DNA of 64,000 nucleotides from positions 1,052,730-1,116,729 of the forward strand of contig NW_020655740.1 of assembly GCF_003589595.1 (NCBI RefSeq), read 5' to 3'. Each line of letters begins with the position of its first letter. The first letter of the stretch is position 1. The notes under the pieces are model-generated. The model saw only the letters and a list, made by a program, of their open reading frames with translations, had not been told where the DNA came from and ran no database searches. Positions 1-10,799 of this stretch are shown here, piece by piece. This DNA is from Hyposmocoma kahamanoa. Its lineage: Eukaryota > Arthropoda > Insecta > Lepidoptera > Cosmopterigidae. The position numbers and the translations under genes are program-made.

Positions 1-2225
1 ATGCGTGCCTCCGTAAGTCGATTTTTTATAACTTTAGGGGTTGCATTTATGTTTACCCGTTGTTTTTGATGACCTTGAACTGGTTCCACCGCACGCTCTT
101 GCAGGAAATAGCGTTTCGCACGGATATGCTTTTTCTTGTCGCACTTTTGGTGGTCGCCCGACGTCGAGTCAATGTTAGCTCCATGACGCGTTGTAGATAA
201 TTGAAGGTGCATTGCACCGCGTAAAGGTAAGTTGACCCCGTGCGAGTAATTAAGGGTTAAGCATATAATGCGTATACTACATACACACTAAAAGAGAAAT
301 TCCTACGGAATAAATTCGGTGTGTACAAAATTCATAAGTGGCGATGTGAAGTGCAATCGTTCGTGAACCGCTTACTCGTACTTATTTCCATTCCAGGCTA
401 TTTCACGCGGAGCGCGAGCACTCGCGACATCGACTCGCGGGCGCTCGGGAACACACCCAACTGTTGTTGAGTTTTAAGACCAATGTCAGTGCAACCTGAA
501 ACTGTATCTACTCTCCCTTGGTAAGGAGACATTGAAGTTGCAATAGCCAAGATAGAAGTGGTTGTCCAATTGTTCGAAAAGACACAATTACTCAAAAGAG
601 ACTTCCTAGTGGTTGACAGTAGGGGTTCGTGTATCGCGGCTTTAAATGAGAATCTCGGAAAACATCCGAGTTTAAAGGCGCTCTGGGCTGTGAATTATAT
701 TCAAACGAGATTATCTTGGCTGTCTCGATCGCCAGCGATTCCCTTCCGTTCTTGCTTCTGGCTGCTTGAATATGTAGGTACGTTTGTATTCAATCGGCAA
801 TAAGGGAAGCTCACCGCCCGGTGGGCGTTCTATACTTATACGGCGTTTTAAAAAACTCTATCGGGTTGCCCTTGCCGGATGACAATCTAATGAAGTTTAC
901 TTCGAAATTCACGTTTAACAGAGAAAAAAATATGACGTCTATATGACGCCTCAACAATGGAACGATTTTATCTACCAAGTGAAAGCACATTATAAGAGGT
1001 TTTGGCTAATATGACTTTAGACGTGCCACTCTTATAATTCGCAAACTGAAATTAAATGATGACTGAGAGCATTGTTTTTTTAATTGTTTACTTTGTTGCA
1101 AATTAGCTTACATAATTATTAGGCTGTAGTTTTTTCATGATTAATTTATGTATAATGCGTGTTGTTTCTTTTTAGAATAAACTATTTTTATTGTATTCTA
1201 TATTATTCCCATAAAAAGGTTACGACGAATCCTTTTGATCCTTTTAAAGTAATACTTAAGGGAGTTACAACGGTTAACGTTAAAGTCGATTTGTGCGGGT
1301 AGATCATACCAGGTAATTTATATTAACAACAAACAAAGAAATAATTCATTTATCCCATATCAGGCTGGGGCATTGGTGTATCTAGCCGAGCCTTATATAG
1401 AGTGGCCGCCGCCGCTGTCGCTGCGGTAAAAATGTGCCGGTGCTTAAATGTACTATTTGCCGCTACGTTTTTTCCCGATTTACGCTAGTCGACAATTTGT
1501 TTCGGCTTGTCGACGTCGGTGGCGCACGACCGGTCGGGTCATTTGTTAAAGTGTTTTCGTTTTTCCTGCTCCATCGGCGGGCAGATTTGGCGGCCGAATG
1601 ACAGTTAATGTGGGGGGTCATTATCAACAGTTTGTTACCCGGATTTTCTTAGTTATCGCTAGGCTTCTCACGGACTAAGCTTTATTGCAGTAGTCTCAAA
1701 AATCATGTTTCGCCAGCGAGTGTCAGGCAGGTGCCACGATCTGGGCATAAGGTCTCAATTAACCCCCTAATACAATATCCTTCAGAGGGTGATCTGTCGC
1801 GTAGTCTCCGTTTAAAGGGCCCAGCGCTGCATTCGTTACAACCAAAGTCGCACTCGTGGAACTTGCAGGACTCCAATTAATAATATATAGGACATAGGAC
1901 CTCAGAAGGTGTACTAGTAAAAAAGAGATTACAACGTGGATCAGCACGAGCTCCTTAACGATCGTGTCGAGTGCACACTCCTAAAAAATGAGGGTTTCAC
2001 GGCTCATATTAGTTCTTGTAAAAAATTAAGCTCACATTCGTTTTCATGCTCCAAATACCTTAAGAACTGGCGGAATAGACAAGGGTCTGAGACATCAATC
2101 AGACTCCGCCCGCGCCCCGCCCGCGGCGCGCGCCGACACGCCCGTGATTTGTCAAACTGTGTGTTAGTTTAATGGTTGTGCGCGATGGGGGATTGATAGT
2201 GCCACGCGCGTTAATTACCTGTGCT
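1..2225. other. Noncoding stretch, no gene seen
   Basis: No frame here has a recognisable domain or convincing exon structure. About 1390-1620 is richer in G+C than its surroundings, with runs of GCC and CGG triplets and several CpG dinucleotides. About 2100-2225 is also GC-rich and ends next to a TTAATTA homeodomain-type core at about 2210. These could be regulatory sequence, but that is inference. The open frames on both strands are short and unremarkable. Confidence 0.5.
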
Positions 2226-2262
2226 CGCCCGCCGCCCGCCGCCCGCCGCCCGCCGCCGCCGG
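2226..2262. repeat. GC-only tandem repeat, unit about GCCGCCC
   Basis: Several direct copies of a seven-base GCCGCCC-like unit run into plain GCC triplets. This is a minisatellite-like tract inside a GC-rich patch. It does not lie in a convincing reading frame. Confidence 0.8.
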
Positions 2263-2490
2263 TCCCACGCGACCATAGATTTAGTATATATTGCCATAGA
2301 TTGGCAATGCAAGTGAAAGAGCGTTAGTATACACGTATGTTAGAGTGAGATGGGTAGACGAGACCACTTCATTATACGCTATGAGCCTGTATGAACCTAG
2401 GGTCAGCTGACAACTAAAAAAATTTCATTTATTTTTGAAAAATAATTGGTTTTAAAACGTGAAATAGTGTTAAACGGACGTTTACTAGTC

Positions 2491-3246
2491 ATGGTAACGT
2501 GTTCAATGCCCGGATGTAACTCATCTAAAAAGGAAAATTCGCAAAATTAAACATTTCACATGTAAGTACTATTAAAATTTTTAGTTGTCTAAAAGCACTA
2601 CCACAAAAGTTTTTTACATATATATATCCGTAAAATTATACCATTCAAGTGCACTAATAACCCAAATATATACGAATTCAATTAAAAAATATATCAAATA
2701 CGTGAATTTCTGAAATTCATAACCCCACTTTCATAGAGATTGACGCAATCGATAATATGTTATCGAGATGTCATTAACTGAAAAAAAGAAAGGCAAAGGC
2801 GTGGCTTGCATACAGCCGAAATCATCTTCATACTTAATATTATTGAATCAGAAATTTCTGGTTTTAGTACTTTATATTTAATTAAATTGTATTAGTGCAA
2901 TATTTTTTGTCTACATTAAAACGAAAATTTCTTTTAATAGCGTAGTTGAGGCACCCATTTTTTTATGTTAATTATTGTTGTTGATTCAGATTTCCTCGAA
3001 ACATTGAAGTAGGACAGAAATGGCTTATAATGGCAAAGAGAGAAGACTGGATTCCCAAAAACTTTTCAAAAATATACAGCAAACACTTTGAGGACAAAAT
3101 GCTTTTCTCTTTACATGCAAGCAAAGAGTAAAGCTACGTTCTGGTTCTGTACCCACATTATTCATATATAATCCGGTATATCTTACAATTAAAGGATTTT
3201 TGTGTAGTACTACTCTAACAATACTACTAACTACAAACTGGTAAAA
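2491..3246 (+). pseudogene. Decayed two-exon THAP-domain gene
   Basis: The reading starts at an ATG giving MVTCSMPGCNSSKK, the N-terminus of a THAP zinc finger with its first Cys pair (C-x4-C). Exon 1 carries an in-frame TAA, then reads TFH and meets a good donor (GTAAGT at 2562). After about 430 bases a pyrimidine-poor acceptor (CAG ending at 2989) opens exon 2, reading FPRN, then QKWL, REDWIP and SKHFEDK, in normal THAP order. A frameshift near 3127 leads into KQRVKLRSGSVPTLF, which contains the AVPTIF-like box that closes the fold. The third zinc ligand appears to be Tyr (IYSKHF) where Cys is expected. THAP domains bind DNA in cellular factors and in P-element transposases. No downstream domain or P-type terminus is seen, so the source is undecided. 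The stop, frameshift and lost ligand argue against function. The retained intron argues against a processed copy. Confidence 0.72.
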
Positions 3247-3264
3247 TTGAGTGAAGTGATAAAA

Positions 3265-3565
3265 ATCTAGAAAGACTTGCATCGCTTCAAGATAACGTTA
3301 GTGCTGTAACGTGGGAGGGGTCGCAGGTCCAGTATCGCCTCGAGGGCCGCAGTTCGAGTTGTCTTTGGAATTTGTCCAGCTTGTCGGTTGCGGTCGTCAG
3401 CTTGGTTCGTGGCCACCATACTATCGCGCCGTAACTGATCATGGGTCTTATCACCGTTTTGTGGAGCCATAATGTTATCTTGGGTGAAAGTCCCCATTGT
3501 TTACCTACCATCCTATGGCACTGCCAGAAGGTGATAGTAGCTTTCTTAATTTCGTATTGAATCAT
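3265..3565 (-). pseudogene. Non-LTR retrotransposon fragment (RT C-terminal region)
   Basis: The minus strand reads KTVIRPMISYGAIVWWPRT followed by KLDKFQR, a pattern typical of the end of the reverse-transcriptase domain in Jockey/R1-like non-LTR elements. The next expected block then appears in another frame as TAALEAILDLRPLP. About a dozen residues usually present between these blocks are missing, so a small deletion caused the frame change. Only about 100 codons remain, with no endonuclease domain and no poly(A) tail visible. The clade assignment is from memory of motif style and is uncertain. It lies directly after the THAP relic and probably truncated it. Confidence 0.7.
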
Positions 3566-4127
3566 TAATTAATTAGTTAATTAACGATAAGACATTTTGG
3601 TGAATACGACGAAGTGAAATGCCCGTGTAATATGTTAATCGATATTAAAGGTAAATCAGTGGATGGACCAACACTATTTATCTTGCACACATGCACATTA
3701 TACGCACACGGATGTATTTTTGTTTTGGTCTCGTCTGCAATACTTCAGGGCCAATCTATGGATATACTAAATCTATGCACGCGACATTCGACGCCCTAAT
3801 GAATCCCGTCGTCGAATCGCCTTACTGAATATGCATGTAATGCAACCTATTCACCGAACCGGTCGCACATGAATTTCTAATGAAACAGATGCAGTGTCTA
3901 AAATAAACTGTGCTCACAATGCACAACTGTCACAATCGAGAAAACTTTACTAATTTGTTAGTGTTTCACCACGGCCTCGGGTGTTTGTGCGGCAGAACGG
4001 GCAGATAACAGTGTTACATTTAATAATAAAAAGTGGAGCAAGACGTGTTTCTTGAAATCGCTGGGCGCGAGCATAAATTCTTTGATATGGAACCTCCCCC
4101 TACATGGTATATTTTACAAGAACGAGC
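3566..4127. other. Noncoding stretch, no gene seen
   Basis: AT-rich unique-looking sequence. The short open frame near 3614-3799 shows no domain. A run of TTAATTAATTAG-like sequence at about 3565-3583 contains repeated TAAT cores. Confidence 0.45.
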
Positions 4128-4245
4128 TTATTTATTTATTTATTTCTTTATAAAACTTTATTGACCACAACACAGAATGGTACAAAAGGCGGACTTAATG
4201 CTAAAAGCGTTCTCTACCAGTCAACCTTTGAGGGAAACGAAATTC
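4128..4245 (-). repeat. Retroelement tail-like repeat with (TTTA)n
   Basis: A TTTATTTATTTATTTC run is followed by a segment beginning TATAAAACTTTATTGACC and reading on through ACAAAAGGCGGACTTAATGC. I recognise this combination as an interspersed lepidopteran repeat end, read here with the A-rich tail at the left, so the element lies on the minus strand. There is no second copy in the window, so the family call rests on memory. Confidence 0.45.
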
Positions 4246-5676
4246 ACGAATGCGGCAAATTATTAATAATTTAATAATAACAGAAATATAACATAATATA
4301 ATAAGTTTATCCTATGATGTTAATTCTATGTATCTACAAAACATGATTTTGTTGTGGCACTTTTGAAAATTAGGGCCCAAATTCATGTGATAGTATTTGT
4401 AAAAAGTAATCATAGTGATGCACGTATCGATATAACAATTGCGCACAAATAATAGAATTTGGTCGCGCCGGATGGATTTCAAATGGCGCAGCTTCCACTG
4501 CCGCGCGTTCACTTATATGACAATTTCGTCCACACTAAGTCACTGATGTATCACGCACGCCGAATATATTGCTCGTAATTTCTGATATAACCTCGCACAC
4601 TTTTTATACACTTTGAAAATAAGTTCAAGAAGGTCAGCCTCTAGGCCCTGTGGGTAATGAATAAATTGACGAAGGCGACAACAATATTCCAAAACGACCA
4701 CAGCCAAATGTCATTCTCATGATCGACCTGCAAATATATATCGGCTGTTACCAGTACATAACATAAGTTTGTACGACATCATAATATAAATTAACCTTCT
4801 GGGCTTGTTCAGTCTTTAAGGACACGATCATTGACCATTGACAAATTAATATTAATTAGCTGTTTTACAAGTAACTCTTATAAACCACAAATAAAGTCCA
4901 ACATATTACGTCCGCGCCACTGTCCTTGCGATGGACAAGCATTTGTATGTAATCCAGTTGCTGTCATGGGTTGGCAAGGGCAGGGCACCGAACTGGCGAT
5001 CCGAGGGGCGACTGCTCTTGGTAGCAAATTTTTGGTATAGTATGAATTAATCATGACCAGACACCTCCGCGTTCCATACATGTGAGGTAAAAATGAGCCG
5101 AAACTTGTGATAGGTTTTTTTTTTTTTTTTTTATTTTTTATTTAATACTTTTACAAATAGAGAGAACACAGAAAGCAGTTTAATTAACATCGACCGTGCG
5201 TGGTATACTTCTTAAAATATGACGAATTCATAATTCGTTCCTGCATCAGCCTTTGTACAAGTATATCTAATGAAGTGCTTTGGAACGCACTTGACATAAT
5301 TATATGAGCGAATTTAGGTTACGTAATTATTTACCAAATATCTACAACGCAATTAAATTTACTGCAGCGTTGATCTCCACAATTCCATCGAAACCTTTGC
5401 CGTGGCACCGCCAAGTAGCAATTACCGTTAGATTTTACAGCCCTCAACTTGCACCGATATCCAACGAATCCCGAATATCGGCGAAGGAGACGGCTAACAG
5501 CGATCACGAATGGCCTTCATTTCCTGATCGTGGCGTACTAAAATGCTCTCGTTGCGTTCTGTTGCAACTTTAAAAGGTCAAGAACAACTAATTTAAAACC
5601 AAGATATCGAAATCGTAAAGTGTGAACCCATCTTGAGAGTCAATTTCTAGTTACAACGCGAAACAGAACGGACTTT
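4246..5676. other. Noncoding stretch, no gene seen
   Basis: AT-rich, with a T-homopolymer-rich run at about 5107-5150. The open frames at 4831-5081 (both strands) and 5304-5573 have no recognisable domain, signal or splice context. Confidence 0.45.
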
Positions 5677-5899
5677 TTAACCGACTTAAAAAAAGGAGGA
5701 GGTTTTCAATTCGACTGTATGTTTCTTAATTTGTATGCATGTACGCGATAGCTCCGGCATTTGTGAACCGATTTTGATGGTTCTTTTATTGTTGGAAAGA
5801 GGGTACCTCAGATGTGATTCCATTTTAATTGAAGACAATGCTTCACTTCTAAAGGTGGCAAACTAGGGGATGAATGATTTTTGAGGTCGGTTTTTTAGT
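5677..5899 (+). mobile_element. ACCGACTT-type TIR repeat, copy 1
   Basis: It starts TTAACCGACTTAAAAAAAGG and ends GAGGTCGGTTTTTTAG, so the ends are inverted (ACCGACTT against ACCGACCT). The interior holds blocks shared with the three other copies in the window: GTGAACCGATTTTGATG, AGAGGGTACCTC, and CTAGGGGATGAATGATT. There is no coding capacity, so this is a MITE-like non-autonomous element. Related copies lie at 6693-6915, 22108-22404 and 60451-60860. Confidence 0.75.
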
Positions 5900-5939
5900 A
5901 CTCTACACTGCGAAGATTCATTATTAATTAACTTTGAAA

Positions 5940-6033
5940 TCGATATCGTAGTTGCTAGGATTATAGCAACTACGAGAACGTAGCCTTATTGTTATAAGGC
6001 TACGTTCAGCACTACGATCTCGCACGAACAATA
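5940..6033. repeat. Two adjacent perfect hairpins with outer inverted motifs
   Basis: The first hairpin at 5947-5974 has perfect 11-bp arms (CGTAGTTGCTA / TAGCAACTACG) around 6 bases. The second at 5977-6006 has perfect 13-bp arms (AACGTAGCCTTAT and its complement) around a 4-base loop. ATCGATAT occurs on both flanks (about 5939 and 6034), and CACTACGAT at about 6011 echoes the first arm. The block can fold as tandem stem-loops. It could be the compact core of a foldback element. No coding is present. Confidence 0.85.
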
Positions 6034-6692
6034 ATCGATATCTGCTGTGGCGGGTGGCGGCGATCTACGTGGCGCCTTAATGGCTACGCTTACTGCGACA
6101 GATCTGAAGCAAAGACCGATCACATATGGAAATTGATGTCTATTTGCATGTTCACATCGGTTACGTTCTGTTTCAATAATCAGTACTTAAATGCTGGTAC
6201 TGCGCTTGGCCCGAGTTCAAAATAAATAACTATTAACGACTTTTAACAAGTTGTTAACGGCTGCTTCTACAAACAAAACAAATACCTATCACAGGTCTAC
6301 AACGGTTTTTCCCTTTAAGATCTAAGTACCGTTTCCAATTGTTTTTATGCGCTGATTACGAAAAAAAATTGTGAAAAAATCCATCAAGTCGGAAACTTCT
6401 TCTATTTTACATTTTAGAAATTGCCCGAAATTTCCTGGAAGGTTAAATTTGAAAATGGATAAAGCTTTATTAAAGGAGTTGTCTCTAATTGTTAATACTT
6501 TTAATAAATCTATTGAGACAACAGATTGAATTTCGATTCATGTTTAGTTAAATACTACATAATCACTATTAGCATTGGGTTTCTAACCTCATTTAGTAAT
6601 GAGCTTCGTCGATATATACGAGGTCTATTGTTAAATACCTTTTTTTGGATCTACCAATAGAAAAGGGTTAATGTCGGTAAATAAAACTATTT
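6034..6692. other. Noncoding stretch, no gene seen
   Basis: A short GC-rich patch (about 6045-6090) is followed by AT-rich sequence with no supported frame. Confidence 0.4.
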
Positions 6693-6915
6693 TTAACCGA
6701 TTGAAAAAAAAAGGAGGAGGTTCTCAATTCGTCTGTTTTTTTTTTTGTATGATGTTACGTGATAACTCCGCCATTTGTGAACCAATTTTGATGATTCCTT
6801 TTTTTGTTGGAGAGAGTGAGGTACCTTCACATGTGTCCCGTTTCAATTTCAAGATAATATTCCACCTCTAAGGGTGGAAAACTAGGGGATGAATGATTTG
6901 AGGTCGGTTTTTTAA
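6693..6915 (+). mobile_element. ACCGACTT-type TIR repeat, copy 2
   Basis: It starts TTAACCGATTG with the same following AAGGAGGAGG run and ends AGGTCGGTTTTTTAACC. Interior blocks match copy 1 in order (GTGAACCAATTTTGATGATT, then CTAGGGGATGAATGATT). It has the same orientation as copy 1, about 1 kb away, and a T-rich insertion inside. Part of it is open as a 66-codon frame by chance. Confidence 0.75.
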
Positions 6916-7001
6916 CCTGAGGTTAGGTTATTAGTACAAATACTTACAACATTTTAGAAACAGAACAGTTACTCTGCACACTTTGCAAACGTAAACTAAA
7001 A

Positions 7002-7572
7002 ATGTCATTGCGAAAATGTTTGAACTCTCCGGAACTTTTTGTTGTATTTGCGGAAAATACATATATTCCGGTGGAACAACAATTACGCATAACAGACATC
7101 TATTTTGGACTTGCTATCGGCAATCAGGACAAATACTGGACATCTCATAAAGTGTTTGCGACGTTTACCTATTCGAGAACATCGCAAGAGGTCAAAAGGG
7201 CAGAAAAACACCTCCAATATACTGTCACCCACGGTATGGAGAGAACCTACAGACCATGTCGAAGATTGTTAGTTTTGTTGTTGGCGAAAATGATTACTAA
7301 CTTTGGCTTAACGGATTGTTCGGGTGAAAGGTTTTATCAAGATTTGAAAGGTATGGAGAAAAGGGATCAGAAAGGTAGAATACATACATGTTGGCGGATG
7401 GCGCGTGTCAGAAGTGCCAAACCGAAAATTTTATAAATAATTTCACAACAGAAGCTTCTGAGAAAAACGGACAAAGTTTCACAAAAATTAGTGACATGTT
7501 TTCGCAATATAGCAGTAATCATTTATATAATTTCAATAGTTTCCAATTTCCAAAAAAAGAAATTAAAATCTA
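7002..7572 (+). pseudogene. Degraded multicopy transposon-type protein, N and C parts joined
   Basis: A 144-codon open frame begins MSLRKCLNSPELF and continues YFGLAIGNQDKYWTSHKV. This resembles the N-terminus of a large arthropod repeat-encoded protein family, where the block reads roughly YFG-x-x-GDQDK-W-PHKVC. The expected zinc-ribbon cysteines are mostly replaced here. Around residue 108 the frame jumps to SGERFYQDLKGMEKR, a signature belonging hundreds of residues later in that family, and MLADGAC follows in another frame (from about 7388). The middle is therefore deleted and the tail frameshifted. The family recurs across arthropod genomes as transposon-related protein; I cannot name its superfamily with confidence. 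Function is unlikely. Confidence 0.55.
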
Positions 7573-7741
7573 GGTAATAGTGTCTTATTTTACAATTTTC
7601 TTCCTATGTCTATTCTGAAAAATCTGGATGTGATGGAGAAAAAACGAATACATTATTCACAATCAGCGCATCAAAATGCTTCCGAATCAGTCATCAATTT
7701 CAAAAGGGACATCATGACTGTAAATTTTTGGCCTGTAAGAC

Positions 7742-8393
7742 TAGTGCTGCTCAAATGCAAGGTCGTTATGAGACCAAGCCAGTCTTGATTTCAGGTCTGG
7801 TACAATCCACGTATTACATCTGTTTTAAACTTTCCTAAACAGGCCATATCCTGTAACAGACAAGGCTGTGTTCGGATTGATAGTTTTGAGACAGCACTGG
7901 TTGGGTATCGTTTTAGGCATATACGCCAAACCTGCGCATAAGATCAACAATTAATGATAGCGTACATTATAGTGTAACAGCACGGAGAAGAAAGTATGAC
8001 CGGCGTGATCGGATGCCGCGCTGCGCCGGCGCATTAGTTAGTTTTGTAATATCCGGTATTTATTGTTGTTAATATTTCGCTCATTTAGCAAAGTTATTTC
8101 AAAATAGATCATCTTATACAATAGCTTTTCGTGTTACAACCCAAAAACTGTGAATTTGATACCTGTACTAAGGTACCGTAACTATATCATAATCGATATG
8201 GAAAAAAAAACCGGTTAACTAAATGTTAGCATAAAAGCTCAACAACGACTAAGTTTGATGAAACACGAGACGCAAGAATCGCAAACTAACCTTATTCTTG
8301 CTCAAATCTTGCAGGGTCTTGTAAAAATTAGATGATGGTATTGGTATTGTGAAAATGCAAGGACAAGACCAAGACTGATTTTGGGCAACAACA
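7742..8393. mobile_element. Non-autonomous TIR element with CTTGGTCTTG-type subterminal repeats
   Basis: The left end reads TAGTGCTGCTCAAATGCAAG and the right end complements to TGTTGTTGCCCAAAATCAG, an imperfect inverted pair. Near both ends are several copies of AAGACCAAGAC or its complement. The same ends and subterminal motifs recur, better preserved, in the 1.4-kb element at 19859-21229. There is no transposase. Flanks share TAAGA, compatible with but not proving an 8-bp hAT-type target duplication. The 65-codon minus-strand frame overlapping the right end is a shadow of the repeat. Confidence 0.6.
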
Positions 8394-8760
8394 TTAAGAT
8401 GTTTCGATCGTACAAATGAATTTCTATCAGCTCCGTGGCGAGCCATAAGTTATTTTTTTTTGTTTGGCAATTTTAAATAATAAACATTGAAAGCTTAATT
8501 TATGTAGACTTTTACATGTAGTGGAACTGAGTCATTTATTAACAACAATTAAAATATTTGACGAATGTTGCCATGTATTACAACACCGATTTATTATTGG
8601 CTACCTGCTCTATCAACAATGTCAAGTGGAGTGTTGCTGGAGTTATCAATCCCAGATGTTCCCACATCTTATTGTATAGGTAGGAGCGTAATAAATCGTT
8701 TCAATTATCGAAGTCCGCGATCTGTTTCTGATTAATTTGCTTCACCGATTTCGGAATTAA
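8394..8760. other. Noncoding stretch, no gene seen
   Basis: AT-rich spacer between two DNA-transposon relics. No frame or structure is supported. Confidence 0.4.
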
Positions 8761-9238
8761 GGGCCCTGCCCACTACAACGTATCATACTATGACCGGAAC
8801 CGTATAAAAATTCATTGTATGAATTACTTTGTATCACAGCCCACTAGACCGTTCCGTCATCGACTAACACCGTAGCATCTCATGACCAGACCGACAGCGA
8901 ATTCTCAACAACAATATGTTGCGGGTACGCTCCGTGCATGCCACCCGACGTTGCCAAACCGCTGTGCGCAATCCGCAGAACGTTGAAATTTTTCTTCATC
9001 ATCAAGTTGCTCATATAAAGTCCAGTGTTATACTCGGAATTTTCTTTTTTTAGAATGTCATGAACCCAATAACGTCTAGACTTTCTTTTGCGGTTCTCTC
9101 TTTCCTCTTTCTCCTCTTTGCCCTGAATGAACTACAACAGACAGAATGGGCACCGTAAGCCTTTGGAGCGGGGATCATACGGTCACTGACCGCGTTGTAT
9201 ACGGGTATGATATGTTGATATGTTCTAAAGTCTGGTCA
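8761..9238 (-). pseudogene. PIF/Harbinger transposon relic
   Basis: On the minus strand from about 9131 down, the frame reads RKSRRYWVHDILKK, then LYMSNLMMKKNFNVLRI. This resembles the N-terminal region of Harbinger (HARBI1-like) transposases, where an RRYWVHP-x-L block precedes an F-x-x-x-FRM block. The frame ends soon after, and nothing of the catalytic DDE core remains. The left end starts GGGCCCTGCCCACTACAACG. ATCATAC motifs occur near both ends in inverted orientation (ACGTATCATAC on the left, GTATGATATG on the right), suggesting decayed TIRs of an internally deleted copy. A target duplication is not clear. Confidence 0.6.
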
Positions 9239-10617
9239 TGTTTGTTTCGTGTTAGAAAACCTTTAAGCCCACGGTAACGACGATTACACGACAGGAAAAA
9301 TGTCGCCCCGTCCCAGGATTACTGATTTTTAAGTCCATTTTGCAGATTTTTAGAACAATAATCTCCTCTGTATCTTCAAAAAGCTGTAATTTAATGGATA
9401 TTATTCGCGGGGTGTTTCGGCGGGCGGGACCCGGACGGAAACCGGAAATAAAAGCGGAGAGGGGTGGGGGCGCACTAATCCATGTTAAGCCCGAGCGATC
9501 TCGAGCGCGCCGCGTCTTTGCCGCCGTCACACCGCCGCCAGGCACGTGAATTTATTGCTCTCCAAGCATTATAATTATGCATCATCCCCAAGCAAGCATT
9601 AGGGAACGGAGACCACAATCATAATTTCGAAGCAGGTACGAAAATACGAATTTATGTTATGAAATAAAAATTCAAAAGATCCTTCAAATGCCTTCCTCCG
9701 TTAGGATTTTTCCTGAAATAAGTCTAATATCAATACGGGCGCCCACTTCATCCGATTACAATATTCGGGGATAGATTTCGGTAGCTTACGTTATCTGATC
9801 CTCTGAGCCGGCTCTACTCGGCGGAGTTACTTATGCCCGCAATGTATTCCAAGCGCGGGTCGTTAGTGTTGTTAGCACGCTAACAGTGCAGCCGTGATAT
9901 CTTTGGGGAGACGGCGCAGCGACGACGCGCAGGTGAGCAACCATCGCACTGTCGCGTCGCAGTGTATACGCTTTTCAATCCTTTTGCTGGATTTACGTAT
10001 AATACTGCGTGAGCGTGTATGTACAGCGTTAGCACGTTTTTATCTACTTCTTTGAGCACTACCCAGCGAGGCATGCTCCGCTAACCCGCAGCGCGATCTC
10101 GATTAGCGCGTCTGAATTGTTAGCGCCGTTGTAGATTAACTCGATCTCGGCGACAGCGGGAGATATAATCGAATTGTACACGACCAACTGAAATTCAAAT
10201 GCCTGCTCTGTAGTGTTTGGGTTTGTGCACCGCTGGCGAGTGGCGATGGCCGCTTTTCTATTGTTTCATTTAGTATACTGATTACTGTTTGCTGCAAATG
10301 GTTTGTGGCGTCACTGATATTAATGAACCACATATGAACTGTGAGTTTAATCACTTTAGCAACTACAGCTTGAGACGGAAAGTAAATAAGTGTCGGTCAG
10401 TATAATCGACCAAATGAACCGGGGGATATAAAAATTCAATCCACGCTCGACGAGTGTTCTCCCGATCAAATGCCATTTGCGAAGGAATTTCTCGTGAAAT
10501 TCCTAAAGCCTTCGCTAATTCGTCGGCTCAGCGCAAATCACGCGCAGTCAGCCGCACCAGAAACTATGACAGTACCTATTTTATGTTGTATTATGAACTT
10601 TAATAACTTGTCACAAC
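9239..10617. other. Noncoding stretch with GC-rich patch
   Basis: About 9405-9550 is strongly GC-rich with many CpGs. It is open on both strands (97 and 69 codons), as GC-rich DNA often is, with no domain in either frame. The rest is unremarkable. A TATAAAAA box-like run at about 10428 lacks other promoter support. Confidence 0.4.
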
Positions 10618-10797
10618 GTCTTAGGGTCGTAATCTAGAACTCTACTCAATGCTCAAGTCAGGATTTGAGTATGGTTTAAAGCACTCGAAATCATACGTAA
10701 GTCCCTGCCATTAGGGTCGTATTTCCAGTGCTTGTGTTTCCAGTGCAATCCTGACTTGAGCATTGAGTAGAGTTCTAGAATACGACTCTGAGTGTCA
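10618..10797. mobile_element. MITE with 33-bp perfect inverted arms
   Basis: Bases 10633-10665 are the exact reverse complement of 10747-10779. The outer flanks AGGGTCGTAATCTAGA and TCTAGAATACGAC extend the inverted repeat imperfectly. TTAGGGTCGTA recurs inside the loop near 10712. The 81-base centre has no coding capacity. Perfect arms in an otherwise decayed neighbourhood suggest recent insertion or arm homogenisation. Confidence 0.85.
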
Positions 10798-10799
10798 TG

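Noticed and set aside
10425..10436. TATA-box promoter (GATATAAAAATT)
   Set aside because: No initiator, downstream element, ORF or transcript context. Such strings are common in AT-rich DNA.
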